NCBI GenBank assembly: GCA_948099385.1 | Contig: CANUEZ040000020.1 | Span: 3,566,501-3,630,500 of the forward strand | Origin: Fasciola hepatica | Taxonomy: Eukaryota > Platyhelminthes > Trematoda > Plagiorchiida > Fasciolidae | Direction of reading: 5' to 3' | Length of the DNA stretch: 64,000 nucleotides | In this document: piece after piece, positions 33,319-44,726 of the stretch | Layout of the letters: each line of letters opens with the position of its first letter | How positions within the stretch are numbered: the stretch's first letter is position 1 | Translations under genes and position numbers: made by a program | The notes under the pieces: generated by a model | Databases searched by the model: none | Told to the model about the DNA's origin: nothing | The model's input: the letters and a program-made list of their open reading frames with translations, nothing else

Positions 33319-34328
33319 AATTAAATGGCCAGGAGTTCACGAGAAAACGTGCTGTATTTTGTCTGTGCCGCCTGGAGTTTTTGCGAGAAGAACGCTAAGG
33401 GCTGTAATTGGTTGTCCACTATTTGGTGAAGCACTGCACCGACTGCAGTATTTGATGCATCAGTCGTTAGGACTAACTCAGTATTTGGATCCGAATGTGG
33501 ATGGTGCAGCATGGTGGCATCCGCGAGAGCTTTTTTGGCTTCTGCGAAAGCTGTCTCGGCCTCGGGAGTGAAATCAATCGTCTTGACGTTGGACTTGAGA
33601 AGATCGGTTAAAAGTGAAACGATGGTCGCACAATGGGGAATGAAGCGACGGTAGTAGTTCAAAATTCCCAAGAAACGTCGTAACTGTGTGATCGTTTGAG
33701 ATGCAGGAAATGAGAGGATGCTGCACACCTTATCTGGGAGGGGTGTTAAACCGTTTTGATCGATATGGTGCCCGAGAAAGTCGAGGGACGGAACACCGAA
33801 CACGCATTTACTAGGGTTCAGCTGAAGTCCATATTGTTGGAAACGTTGAAAGAGTTGAAGCAAGTGGCTGGCATGCTCCGATGGAGAGGCGCTGGCAATT
33901 AATATGTCGTCGATGTAGCCAAACGCGAAGGGTAGACCTCGAAGCACTTCATCGACGAACCGCTGGAACGTCTGGGCAGCGTTTCTCAATCCAAATGACA
34001 TGCGAATGAACTCGAACAGGCTAAAAGGCGTGGTGATGGCTGTCTTGGGAATGTCTTCTTCGGCCACGGGGATTTGGTGATATGCCTCTACGAGGTCAAC
34101 CTTGGAAAAGATTGTCTTCCCAGAGAGATTCTGTGCAAAATCATGAATGTGTGGGATCGGGTACCTGTCGGGGACGGTGACGTTGTTGAGGGCACGGTAG
34201 TCTCCACAGGGTCTCCAATCACCAGATGATTTTGGAACCATGTGCAAAGGCGAGACCCATGGGCTTGAAGACGGTCGAATGATGCCGAGACTCATCATAT
34301 GTTCGAATTCAAAGCGTGCAATACGGGT
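33318..34328 (-). pseudogene. Gyp-A reverse transcriptase and start of RNase H, copy 2
   Basis: The 325-codon frame at 33321-34298 is identical in protein to copy 1, with YIDD near 33906-33921, and ends at the same TAA after ELLAI. The base change at 33624 is silent. Confidence 0.88.
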
Positions 34329-35126
34329 TTATAATCGGCGGTTTCTGGACCGTGATCTAGGTCGATGAGGTACTTCGGCGGACACAGATCGATGAGTAGT
34401 TAATACGTTGCACGTTGCACCGACCTGATTGCACAACATGCGAACGGTTTCTATTAGGTCCGTAAAGTCCTTATAGATATGAGAGTGATGGGATGGGGAA
34501 TCAGGACTGCGAGAAACGTCACCACGGCGATCTGGGGCAGGTGCTGGTAATGCCATAGGGGATTCGTATGTCGGAGTGGTTTCGGCGGGTGATGTCATGT
34601 GAACACAAGGTCTAGCAGCGGGGTAGCATTCCATTATTCTGTCGGCGTGTTGTTCAACTTTGTCAAGAGGAGTAGTGGGCTCCAGCATTGACAGGACCTG
34701 CTGCATCGGGAGAGGTAGTTGATCAACCCATATCTCCCGGAAAATGGCGTCGTCCATTTGGCGTCCAGCCAGTAGCGACCGCATGTGGCGCATAAGCTGG
34801 GACGGAGTTTGGTCTCCGAGCTCCACCGACGTGAACAGCTCACGGAGCATTTTTCCGGCTGATTTTCAGGTACGCTGAATGACTGCTTCCTTAAGCTTCG
34901 TGTAAGGAGCTTCTGGTGGAATGGGATCGAGGAGATCTTCAACGTCAACGGCGATGTCAAAGGGAAGCGCTTGGACAACGTGAGGGCATTTCACATGCTC
35001 GCCGGTTATACGTCGAGTGGCAAATACGGCTTCTATTTGTCGAAACCACACTCGAGGGTTGGTCGGGGCAAAAACGGGCAGTTTGAGAGCGACCGCGTGG
35101 ATGTCAATAGATTCGCTGTCAGACAT
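34329..35126 (-). pseudogene. Gyp-A gag, copy 2
   Basis: ATG at 35126, in-frame TGA at 34863-34865, second part 34329-34850. Same as copy 1, without zinc finger or protease. Confidence 0.85.
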
Positions 35127-35205
35127 GGTGAATGGTGTGGAACTTGGACCAAAAGTATCAAGCTAGTGTCAAAGGATGGCAAAAACAACCTGGGCTCACC
35201 AATTT

Positions 35206-35730
35206 TGTAGCGTACTACTTTGTCTATATGGTACACTAAATTATTGTCAACAATATCTAAGACGACACTAGCAAACTAAGATGGGCGGAGGAGCGTGCGG
35301 TGATAAAAAAAGGCCAAAAGGGTATGTACATTAAGAATTAAAATGAAACAAAAGGTGTGACTCAAACTCACAGTTGTTCAGTGCTCTTGTGATCGGGAAA
35401 TGAGCGCCGAAGAGCCGATATCCGCCAATGTCTTCAGTTCAGTTCGGTCTGACAGCCATCCGTTGGACAGAACAGGATGGTATTGAGCGAAGTGCCAAGA
35501 GACGCCGTTGAAGCTTCTAAAATGTTTTGTTTCACACAGTTAGTTCCGACCGATATAATTCCAAGACATTCCAAACCAGAAGATGAGACCGTGCCAGAAT
35601 GAAGGATTTATTTACAGCCTTTTTGTATTGCGCGGTGTTGACGACCAAAAGGTGTGTGTGTTTTACACTAAAACGTCGGTACAACAAAGGAGTGTCGCAC
35701 CAAGGGACGTTGAAAAGCATGGAAAAAGTC
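35206..35730 (-). repeat. Gyp-A LTR, copy 3
   Basis: 5' LTR of Gyp-A internal copy 2. It abuts the primer-binding site at 35186-35201. Confidence 0.78.
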
Positions 35731-35874
35731 GGAAATGTACAGGTACCTACAGAAGACAGCCTTCCACCCTAATGCCAACGGTATGGCTGAGCTTTTTCTC
35801 CTGCAGTTAAAAGCCGCCCTTTGAGCAAACGGTAACCCACTTTGAAACACTACCGCTAGCACTCCCAAGCCTAC
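35731..35874 (+). pseudogene. Gyp-C integrase fragment, right part, copy 3
   Basis: Same as 25031-25174. Probably the original position, between the Gyp-A LTR and the native Gyp-B. Confidence 0.75.
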
Positions 35875-36079
35875 TGTTACGATCAGTACTTGCCCTCGAG
35901 AACTAGCACTATAGCAACGAACGCGGTAAATGCTCTGACCTGAATTGAAGGCATTGAAAGAATCGGAACACCGGTTGAACTGGAGCTCCATTCGAAATTG
36001 TACTCTGCGCAATCGTTACGCACAAGCATTCCAGGATGTAATAAAACAACACAAAGTAATGCCAAAAACAGTCATCACA
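35875..36079 (-). repeat. Gyp-B 3' LTR (native copy)
   Basis: 205 bp with ends TGTGATGA and CGTAACA on the minus strand. Related but not identical to the 5' LTR at 39875. Confidence 0.85.
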
Positions 36080-37117
36080 TCAGCCACAGCTTAAATGAGG
36101 TTCCGGTCTTCTATAATTCAGCCGTTCTTTACGAGTCGATCTTTCAGATCATCGAACTTGTTCTACTGTATTGGTATCGGATGTACTGGAATTGTTCTCT
36201 TCTGGAATAGACTCAGAAACATCGTAATTAGACCACTCAGAAGTAGCATCAGAAATAGGCATGTTAGAAGCAGTTTGGTGTGAATGCCTACGATTTACAG
36301 AACCACCACCCATATCAAGAGTCTTACACAATCTTTCATCCGTCTGATTAAGAACGATACCGTGAGAAGGTCTCAATTTATTTCCTCGATGATAAATCAC
36401 CTTAGCTGATCCCAAACTGAGCAAGTTTGTACGCAATACTCTGTTCTTAAACAGAATGGCTAGACTCTCTCCGGTCGTCGAATGGGTGGAGTCACGGTAT
36501 TGCATTAGAAAATTTTCAACACTCCTGTTGAGTTTGTCAAACGTACTGACATAAACAGATGCATTCGCACTCTTCAAGGTAGGAACAAAGTTTTCGGCTG
36601 CACGACTGCATTATGGGTGTCGAGGTTGAGTTAACACATAGTGACAACCCAACGGTTCTAACCAGCCAGTCACCTTCTTTACCGCGAAATGGCTTCCATT
36701 GTCGCTAACCAACGCACATGGAACACCTTCTCGACTGAATGTTTTATGTAGGGCTTTATTTGTGAAATCAGCATTAGGAGAAGTGGTTAAATAAGCCTCC
36801 GGCCAACTGGAGTAGGAATGAGTGATAACCAGAGCATAGCACCTGTCTACAAATGGACCACAATAATCAGCGTGAGCACGTTGCCAGGGCTCTGCGAAAA
36901 TAGGCCACGGAGTTCATTTCGACAGTTGCGAGTGAAGTTTGTGTAGACAGTCACGACAGTTTTTAGCAATACAGCACAAATCGACGTTCAACTCTGGCTA
37001 CCAACAAGTGAGAAGGACAAGAGATTTCAATTTTGCAATGCCTAGGTGTCCGGAATGCAACCCTTGCTAAACCGCAGCCCGCAATGGAGGAGGTACAATA
37101 ATTCTGTCGTTACAACA
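36080..37117 (-). pseudogene. Gyp-B integrase (native copy)
   Basis: The frame continues from RNase H through IIVPPPLRAAV and HSGHLGIAKLKSL (zinc region), CRDCLHKLHSQ, RAHADYCGPFVDRCYALV with the first Asp, SREGVPCALVSDNGSHF with the second, and AAENFVPTLKSA with Glu. The tail has YRDSTHSTTGESLAIL and HRGNKLRPSHGIVL, a GPY/F-like module common in this clade. Stops occur in the zinc region and after the second Asp. It is uninterrupted at 37055, which shows that the duplicated copies lost their upstream part here. Confidence 0.83.
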
Positions 37118-37738
37118 CTAGATACCGTCAAAAGTCACCAAAGTTTCTTCGAGTCGTCTACAGAACTCAGGAAATAGACGCCGAACTTTCCCTCGCCATT
37201 CATGTCGAACACAAGATATGATGGCATGGTAGTACTTCTTTGTTTCACAAACTAGATCTGGCCGACCAACAGATAGTGGCTGCGTAAGCAAACAGTCAGC
37301 AGTAGAAGGTTCTTCGTAAATGGTGCAGCGAGACAAGTAGTCTACATGTGGAATAGATTGTGTTTTGGAATGCTGAATGTCATAAGAGTATGCTGATAAA
37401 GCAACACCCCAGTGCTGAACCATGGCTGCCGAGGATTTAGCCAATGACCAGTGGGGATTATAGATAAACTTCAATGATTCGTGACCAGTGGTAATGGTGA
37501 AGTGAGTACCGATCGAGTATTTGTGCCAACGAGTAACAGCCCAATAAACAGCCAATGCTTCACGTTGCGTTTGTGAATATCCTCGTTCAGCGGCACTGAT
37601 TCGGCGAGAAATGCACGAAACTGGATGACCCTCTTGTTCTATCATAGCGCCGATGCCGGCAGGAGACGCGTCCGTAATAACAGTCGAAGATGCATGAACA
37701 GAAAATGTACGAAGTACAGCATTAGTTGACTAAAACGA
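37118..37738 (-). pseudogene. Gyp-B RNase H region
   Basis: The 175-codon frame 37118-37645 starts MIEQEGHPVSCISRRISAAE and has YSQTQREALAVYWAVTRWHK, the RNase H helix with Glu. It continues through HFTITTGHESLKFI to IPHVDYLSR, the usual end of RNase H. The ITDASPAGIGA strand with the first Asp lies just upstream (37650-37690), separated from the RT by a stop. The usual TDH position reads TGH. Confidence 0.8.
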
Positions 37739-38713
37739 TTATAAACTACGTAAGCATTGTTCATGAACTGAAGACCAGTGGAAAGTCTGTTGGGAGAGAA
37801 GATCAAATAAGGGTGCAGTTTTGGTGGCAAAACTGAGAATAAATATAGAGCAATACTGAAGAGAACCTAGTAGAAAACGTAATTCAACGAATGGTTTGGG
37901 AGAGGGCGCATTGGATAACGGAGCAAAACGGTTGGGGTCAGGGCGAAAACAGTGAGCATCAACCAAACAACCCAAACACGTAAACTCAGAAGTGGAGAAA
38001 ACACACTTGTCACGGTTGACGGTTACATTGCGCTTCAGGAATCTGTCAAGCAGTAAACGCAAACTGTCGTCATGCACATCTTTGGTGGGTGCGTATACAA
38101 TACTGTCATCTTGGTAAGGATCTTCCAGATCAGATACCAGAGAATTGATAGTATCTTGAAAAATAGCAGGGGGAAGGTTAAGACCGAAAGGCGGAAAATT
38201 ATACTGATACAAACCGAACGGCGTATTATTGGTGGGTAGTTCACGGGACTGCTCGTCAAGCAGAATCCGTAAAAATGAAACGTCCAGGTCAATTTTGAAA
38301 AAGTACTTAGAACCGTGAATTTGATGGTGAACGTCCTCAGGTTTGAGAGTGGCACAGTTGGACTGTTTCAGCAACTTGTTCAAGGTATTACGGTAATCTC
38401 CACAGATTCTGGGTGTTTTCCAACCGCGTTTTAGAGCAGTCAGGGTTGGGATGGCCCATGCTGAAGAACTCACCGGTGTCAATACTCCATTACGAACCAA
38501 ATCGTCTGACACCTTTTTCACGGGCTCACGAAGTCCGAGAGGAATAATGTGGCGTTTCGTAAAAATAGGAGAGCCGGTAAATTCGAGATGCACAGGATCC
38601 ATCTTCATACGACCAGAAACTTTAGAACAATCAAGAATTGAAAGCCGAATACACCATTGTTGAGAATCAGACAAAAAATTCGGTGAAACACGCATACGAT
38701 GCATGAGGTTCAA
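37739..38713 (-). pseudogene. Gyp-B reverse transcriptase
   Basis: A 324-codon open stretch. Motifs: VRNGVLTPVSSSAWAIPTL, RICGDYRNTLNKLL, FFKIDLDVSFLRILLDE with the first catalytic Asp, FGLNLPPAIFQDTI, and DPYQDDSIVYAP with the YQDD active site (38101-38118). The 'fLG-LqYcsiFi' block follows. The RT core seems complete, but the family FxKxDL-AYLQ motif is altered (DLDVSFLRI) and stops flank the frame on both sides. This RT copies element RNA primed from the site at 39858. Confidence 0.85.
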
Positions 38714-38739
38714 ACCAGTGATGGAAACGTTCAGGTCAA

Positions 38740-39872
38740 TTACAAGAAAAGAACACTTATGGGTATTAGATTACTCATCCGTAAGAAACAATTCACATGA
38801 ACCAAGCACTTATAACCGGTGGCCAGTAATACCTCTACCTTAAATGGATGTAGGTTGGAGCTGTACACGAAGAATAATTTTCTGAAAATTCTTCTGAGAA
38901 ATAAATGAATCAACACTGCTGGTGTCTCTAATGAATGAATGTCAAAAAGAATGATTACCGATAAACGAGCGGGTAATATGACGGGAGTTGTTGGAGCTAA
39001 CAGCAGATAAGGCCAGAGACTGGAAACCTGAAGGGTGATGATAGTTTTCGGACGGACGCGCGGTGAAGCATGTCTTTTTACTTCTACATACGGAATGAGT
39101 ATGACCCAACTACCACAATTGTGACACTTCGCATTACAAAATATACGGGTCAATCGACAATGTTTCTGACCACAAGAATTGCAAGTATTCCACTGTTTAC
39201 TTGATTGAACTGGCCGGGAGTGAGAACTTTGGCTGAACTGACTGCCTGGAGGAACGCGTTTCACTTGTCTCGATGGTGGATTAGGAAAGGACTCCGGATT
39301 TTCCACGCTGAACAAAACTGGAATCTCGTTATTAACAATGCCAAGAAATTCTTGATGTTGCTTACAGCGAATTTTGACGGATTGGAAAGTGCATTTGTGA
39401 AGGAGGAGAAGAAGTCTTTGTTGCACCTCAGGACAGTTGAGACCAGCAATCAATCTGTCTCGTAACTGAACCTCAAGCCGATCACCAAAATTGCATTTAG
39501 TAGCCTACGTTTGCAATTATAAAACAAAACCCCTTATAGACTGATCGGTGTCTCGTATCGATGAGTGAAACTTTGCTCTTTCAGCAGCTTCGAAATTCAC
39601 AGGTTGAAAAAGCCGCAAAAGCAGCCCCTTCAAGGATTCGTAAGACAAAGATACTGGCGAAATCGGAAAAGCCAAATTCTTCACGGGGGAGTACGCATCT
39701 TTTCTAAAGACTGTCAAGAAATGCCCAGCTGTCTTTTCAAAATCCAGGGATTTACGAATAAAATACTATACTTCGAGGCGGTTGATGTATTCGTCAACCT
39801 CTGGGGCACTGCCGTGAACATTCAAAGCCACCAAATTACAGACGTCCGTTATTGGAACTGACCGCGACCCCA
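38740..39872 (-). pseudogene. Gyp-B gag and protease region
   Basis: Beginning next to the primer-binding site, one frame shows NLVALNVHGSAPEVDEYINR. The 66-codon frame 39517-39717 has FEAAERAKFHSSIRD. The 237-codon frame 38740-39453 has LNCPEVQQRLLLLL and two Cys clusters, CNSCGQKHCRLTRIFC and CHNCG, as in gag nucleocapsids of this clade. The rest of that frame is out of register with the protease. I see no clear DTG, so the protease is either decayed or frameshifted. The start codon is uncertain. Confidence 0.7.
39858..39872 (-). other. Primer-binding site of Gyp-B
   Basis: On the minus strand TGGGGTCGCGGTCAG follows the LTR end (…CATAACA) after two bases. The same spacing is seen in Gyp-D-prime. 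Confidence 0.65.
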
Positions 39873-39874
39873 GA

Positions 39875-40053
39875 TGTTATGATCGGTACTTGCACTCGAG
39901 AACTACTACTATCCCAACGAACGTAGTAAACACTCCCACCCGAACTGCGTGCACTGAAGGAATGAAAACACCGACTCAACTGGAACTCAATTTCGAAATT
40001 GTTTTCTGCGCAATCGTTATGCACAGGCATTCGAGGAATTAATAAGGCAACAC
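39875..40053 (-). repeat. Gyp-B 5' LTR, truncated
   Basis: Matches 35875-36079 and 41313-41517 from tgttatgatcggtacttg up to aaggcaacac, then changes to unrelated sequence. The outer 25 or so bases, including the minus-strand TGTGATGA start, are missing. Confidence 0.82.
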
Positions 40054-40953
40054 TTTATTGTAAAGTACGGGGTATTTTCTGAGTTTTAAGTGTTACGCTT
40101 GTGGTTTTTATAAAGTGAAGAATTTGAGAAATTTTCCCATTGTGAAAGTATCTTGACAAATCAGTTGGTTGTCATTCATGTGCACAGGACTTTAAAATTA
40201 AACTATAGGGGCAGTTTATCTCTCTCAATGGATGAAAATTTGTGAAATCATTGGGGAACATTTGGATATTTCCTAATCATTTTTGAGAAGACGGTCCTTA
40301 CCTCCCACTGTCCCGATAACTTAGTGTTATTGAAATACCGACCGTCGGTGGTGATTAGTGTTCAGGAGGATAATTTGATGGTTGGAAGGTCCAGAAAAGT
40401 GTTGAACGTCTTTGAGGAAACTATATCATCCTGTGATATAAGGATTTTACTATGACAGAAGTTAGACGCGTCAATACAGATGATCTCTACCAGTGACTTT
40501 AAGTGTAAAGAATTACTGCTAGGACACGGTTACAGTCTGGTTTTCTACCCGCTGATACACAGGTGGCGTATGTGGTTGCACATGCAATCCGTGAAAACGG
40601 AGCAGATGAGCACTTTTACAAGTTACGACAGAACAAAGGCTAGTTTCATGACTTATACGAGTCATATACCGTACGATGGGTTTCTATTTACTGTTTCCAT
40701 TGAGCAGTACGACTCAATGTGTTCACAAATTCGACCACAGTTTCTGCGGTATTTCGGCTAACAGACTGACTTTCGATAGACGCAGGTTGTTTCACATCTT
40801 CTATTATAACACCTTTGACAAATGGTTCTGGAACCTAAACTCCAGTATCTATAGCTAGCTCAGTTTTGCCGATCGACAACGGCGGCTTCACTGCCCGCAT
40901 TCCTGACTCCTAAGGCTGATTTTCTTCTAGATCGTGGTCAGTAGCACCATATA

Positions 40954-40959
<6 letters not shown>

Positions 40960-41021
<62 letters not shown>
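40960..41021. repeat. (TA)n microsatellite
   Basis: About 60 bases of perfect alternating TA. Confidence 0.97.
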
Positions 41022-41024
<3 letters not shown>

Positions 41025-41312
41025 AAAGTGTTTCATCTACAGCCATCCCCAGCGGGTTAGAGCCCCAGTTAGCAGTGTGTTAGACGTGCACTGCTGATGG
41101 TTCCTAGCAAGGACGAAACAGCCATACAGTGCTTCCGTGGTTTGAACGTCCATACTGCACCACCACACAGCACCACCCTGTCGGAACTTGCATTCGCACC
41201 GAGATCACTTGTGCAATTTAGGTGGAATACGGATTACCCACATTTCGAATTACGTGCTCCACTACTAGGAATAGCATCCCTCCTATTCTTTCGGCTCTTC
41301 TGTCCGCTCTGT

Positions 41313-41517
41313 TGTTATAATCGGTACTTGCACTCAAGACCTAGTACTATCGCAACGAACGTAGTAAACACTCCCACCCAAACTAAGCACACTGACGAAA
41401 TGAGAATACCGGCTAGACTGGAACTCAATTCGAAATTGTGTTCTGCGCAATCGTTATGCGCAAGCATTCTAGGACGTAATAAAACAACACAAAGGAATGT
41501 CATTGAAACTCATCACA
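41313..41517 (-). repeat. Solo LTR of a Gyp-B relative
   Basis: 205 bp with the same terminal words as the Gyp-B LTR (TGTTAT at the left edge, CATCACA at the right edge on the plus strand) and aligned internal sequence. No coding sequence of Gyp-B flanks it. I could not see a clear target duplication. Confidence 0.8.
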
Positions 41518-44470
41518 CAGTGCCAACCTATATCTGGAGTGCACACTCCTTATTTTGTGCACTTGTTGCAAGTGAATCAGCCTGCGTGGAATTTATCGCG
41601 TTTTAAAAATGCTCGTGCCGGATGAGCGTAGATAACAACCACCAGTTGAGTTTGATTATTGTCCTGAAATCCAATCAGTTTGATTTCATCCAGCTGAACC
41701 TCCGCCAAGTCGCGCACCAGGTCTTGCAAAAATGCTTTCACGTCTGTGGGTTGTTTCGGTCCTCAATACTCACCTACCACAAAGTGTGCACCCACCGTTG
41801 GATGTATTGTACACACAGGTGTTTTCGATGATCAGGAGGGGTGCAAACCGTCAATAAACAACTGAATCCCAATCGTAGTCGTTTCTTCTTGCAGCAGGTT
41901 ATGCGGTAACCTGTTGAGGGTTGACTGCAATCTAATGTAACCGTATATGGCTGGATAAACTTGGTGTACCACAGTCGCTCTAAAGGTTTACATCAGTTTT
42001 CGAAAATCTCCAGGCAGGTACCGTCTATGGGGTCGGTACATCTGAAGGAACCCGTTCCTGCTTGTTGCAGCCAGTTGGTGTTTACTGCACCAATGTTTCA
42101 GTAAGTTTACCCTTATAGATCCAAAATCAACAGGAGTTACTGTTAGTGGTAAAAAGTAGAAATTGGGCTAACCCTCTGTTTTTAGTCCCAGCATCTCTGC
42201 ATACACCGTGGGAATGGAAGACTTGAATGCCACTAGCTCCACAGAATATGCGGTTTGGTTTTGATTCACATGTCTGAACAGTTTATGGATAACCATATTG
42301 TTTCATCCAGAGCAGCTAAAGTCGGCGCAGTTCTTTTACAAGACTTAAGGTTGGCAAAATAACTGGGTCGCCGCATGCTTACAAGGAACGAAATAAGGGC
42401 TAGATGAAAGCCTATGGTATTGGGCCTACATTATATTGCGTCCATTTTCCGACTTTGGTCCAATACGCGTCAAGATTTACTCAAGGTCACTAAAACTGGC
42501 AGGCAGGTACTCAACGTACACTAGGTTCATCGCAGGGGACTAACTGATTGAGGCTGTATATGCACCGGTCCGTGTGATGATGATCATACGACGTTCTTGC
42601 GCAGTGCGCCCCATGGGGAACGCTGGTAAGGTGCACGCCGCGCACACGCTGTAAACATGTGGTGTGAGGCTTAAGGAGTGTGGGCTACTGAGACGACGTA
42701 GTCACCTCCGTTCGATAAATCCACCTGACGCCCAAAAGCATGGCACTGAAGGGGCTACGGGGCAGACAACCTCGGAGATTGAGAACTGGATGACTGAGTG
42801 AGCGCATCGGGGTGTGTCCACGTACGCACAGGTTAGGAACAGCCGCGGAATTCAGTACGGCTGATTACCGATCGTAATCGGTATGCAGGAATTTGTGGGC
42901 AAGATCTCAGAAACAGCACTCGTTGGTTTGCCTCTATCCCTAACAAACGCAATGTGAAGGAAGCTTCAAAGATTTACAATAGACAATATCTGGAGGAAAG
43001 ATAACATTTCGTCTACGATTTCAGTATGAGACGAAGCTGGATGAAAGAGTGTAATGTTTGACAAATTGTCTGTAAACGCATTAAAATCGGTAGAATTGCA
43101 GATAGTTCGGTCAAGAACAAAATGCTCTATGTACTTCAAGACATTAGCTTTCTGTGGCTCACTTCCCCACAAAAGTGTCAACTGAATGAATAGTCATTGT
43201 GGCACTGTCAGAACACAGCATGTTTACCCTTATAACGTCCAAGCTTAACTGTTTGGTAAACACTTTAGTAGTAACCGCGAGTGTCAATATTTTGAAGATG
43301 TATGACGAACAGGTCTGAGATTACGAGCACGTCACAAATATCACGAAGGACCTGATAACACATCATATAATGATAATCATTTGGGGACTAATAACCACAG
43401 GCAGGACACCCCACTAAACAAATGTTCATCGCTCTCTGGTGATAAAGTTTCAACTGTCAACCTTTCTGACTGGATAAACTTTCGTTGTTTCATGAATACG
43501 GCATCACAGTGTTTTCTCGATTACATTCTCAGCTGTTTGTTATTTAAAGTTAGTCCTAAAGAAGTACGCGTTATAGAGAAGTGAGTCCTCGATAAACTAA
43601 TTCTTTTATCGAGGAACTGCGAAGTCTCCCATTTTTACAGCTCGCTGGTTAATTCCATTGTGGACTGAACTTCTATCTACTGATTGTGAGCAAAATGTAC
43701 TGCTTCAGAAACAAATTTAAAAGAGACTATGGTCCATTGTGCTATTATAATAACAGAGAAGGTATGCGTTTGTAGTGACCTCGATCGATCTGAGAAAATG
43801 AACGCCTTTCGGACACTATTTTGGATGTATTTTCTCTACGTTCTTTTCGGACTCTTTTTTTCTGTCCTATCTTCTTCGGTTTACGTAGGTTTAACTGAAC
43901 TAACCTCTCCTTTGACACACTTTTGTAGTGAGCAGGCTACTGAGAGCCATATTGATGTTTAATTAATGTAAGTGTAGGATCCTGTTGATGCACCTACTGA
44001 GCCTATGTTTTGCAGAACGAACGCAAGCAGCCCATGTAGAGGGACACCGATCCCTGCATATTGCACTTTAGTTTTTTGCCGAATGTACGCACCCGATTCG
44101 CTTTTTGCCTCGCCGTTGCGTTCGTTTGCTCTCGTGTATCTCTCGTATCGGTACTATTTCGGTGCCATAACATATGGCATATACTATTAAATCTGTCTAC
44201 CAACTTCAGTCCCCTTTATTCACTAGATCGAGGGAATTTCGTTGGTGTATCGTTGTGAGATCTAATAGAAGATACGTTTAGAAGCCTTCAGTCGAACGTC
44301 TTCTATGCATTCATCCGACATTTGACACATCTCTACCAGGAGCTCATATTTGCAATAAAAATAAAATTTATTATTGCCGCAAGCCCGGTGAAACGGCTCC
44401 ATCTGAATAACCTCTAGCATTCAATACAATATTTTGTATTGCAAAATATCAACTTTAATTACTGGCAATC

Positions 44471-44710
44471 TGTCGAACGACATGTTAGTAAAAATGAACA
44501 TACGCATATCCATTTTCGCTCACTGGTACCAAATATTGGAACTTATGATTTTGAAATCATTGATATTACTTGTGAGCTTCTAACCGGTGCAATGTTGGCA
44601 TTCAACCGTCCAATACGATTGTCCGTCCCTTATATAACATATGACGTGTTACGTCACTCCTAATAAGAATTCCAATGGAAACTTCAAGGGTTCTTCTCCA
44701 ACACACTACA
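44471..44710 (+). repeat. Gyp-H 5' LTR (left limit approximate)
   Basis: Only the last 55 bases (44656-44710) align clearly with 54850-54904. A TGT at 44471 would give a length near that of the right LTR, but this is a guess. The two LTRs are much diverged, so the insertion is old. Confidence 0.45.
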
Positions 44711-44713
44711 ATT

Positions 44714-44725
44714 TGGTGGCCCTAC
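44714..44725 (+). other. Primer-binding site of Gyp-H
   Basis: TGGTGGCCCTAC begins three bases after the LTR end (CACTACA). The gag ATG follows at 44727. Confidence 0.55.
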
Positions 44726-44726
44726 T

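Larger units (their letters stand above)
29856..35205. repeat. Tandem unit 2 of 5,350 bp
   Basis: Same content and order as unit 1, offset 5,350. Substitutions relative to unit 1 lie at 29861, 30352 and 33624. Unit 3 shares the unit 2 bases at the first two. Confidence 0.97.
31706..35205 (-). mobile_element. Gyp-A internal region, copy 2
   Basis: Duplicate of 26356-29855 with the same deletion of finger and protease, the same stops and the same Asp-to-Gly change in the integrase. I found one substitution (33624), in the RT frame. Confidence 0.88.
35206..37055. repeat. Tandem unit 3, partial (1,850 bp), continuing into native Gyp-B
   Basis: Repeats the first 1,850 bases of the unit (Gyp-A LTR, Gyp-C remnant, Gyp-B LTR, Gyp-B pol end). 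The shared sequence ends at cggaa (37051-37055). Beyond that the Gyp-B integrase frame simply continues. Differences from units 1 and 2 cluster at 36779, 36973, 36981 and 37030. Confidence 0.96.
35875..40053 (-). mobile_element. Gyp-B, Gulliver/Mag-like Gypsy element (native copy)
   Basis: Minus-strand order: truncated 5' LTR (39875-40053), primer-binding site, gag with Cys-rich fingers, RT, RNase H, integrase, tail and 3' LTR (35875-36079). The RT and integrase motifs resemble Gyp-D. Frames are broken by several stops and frameshifts. The outermost bases of the 5' LTR are missing, so no target duplication can be checked on that side. Confidence 0.85.
40054..44470. other. No gene recognised (4.4 kb) apart from a solo LTR and a (TA)n tract
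   Basis: Frames are short and without domains. The frame of 169 codons at 41097-41606 runs through the solo LTR and is not taken as a gene. A small hydrophobic frame at 43801-43962 has no supporting context. Confidence 0.55.

Noticed and set aside
24506..37055. Reading the 1,850-bp block as a giant LTR of one retrotransposon (LTR-internal-LTR-internal-LTR).
   Set aside because: The block contains coding remains of two other elements in both strands, and the third copy continues without a break into the native Gyp-B. The right edge has no LTR-like TG...CA end or polypurine tract. Only the left edge is a true LTR end.
24506..37055. CRISPR or other short-spaced repeat arrays.
   Set aside because: The only tandem array has kilobase-long units of retroelement origin, and the sequence is eukaryotic in character.
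41097..41606. A 169-codon plus-strand open frame.
   Set aside because: Most of it runs through the solo LTR of the Gyp-B type, on the opposite strand to the element's genes.
43801..43962. Short hydrophobic frame as a membrane protein.
   Set aside because: Phe/Leu-rich residues follow from T-rich DNA. No promoter, no homologous motif, no neighbours.
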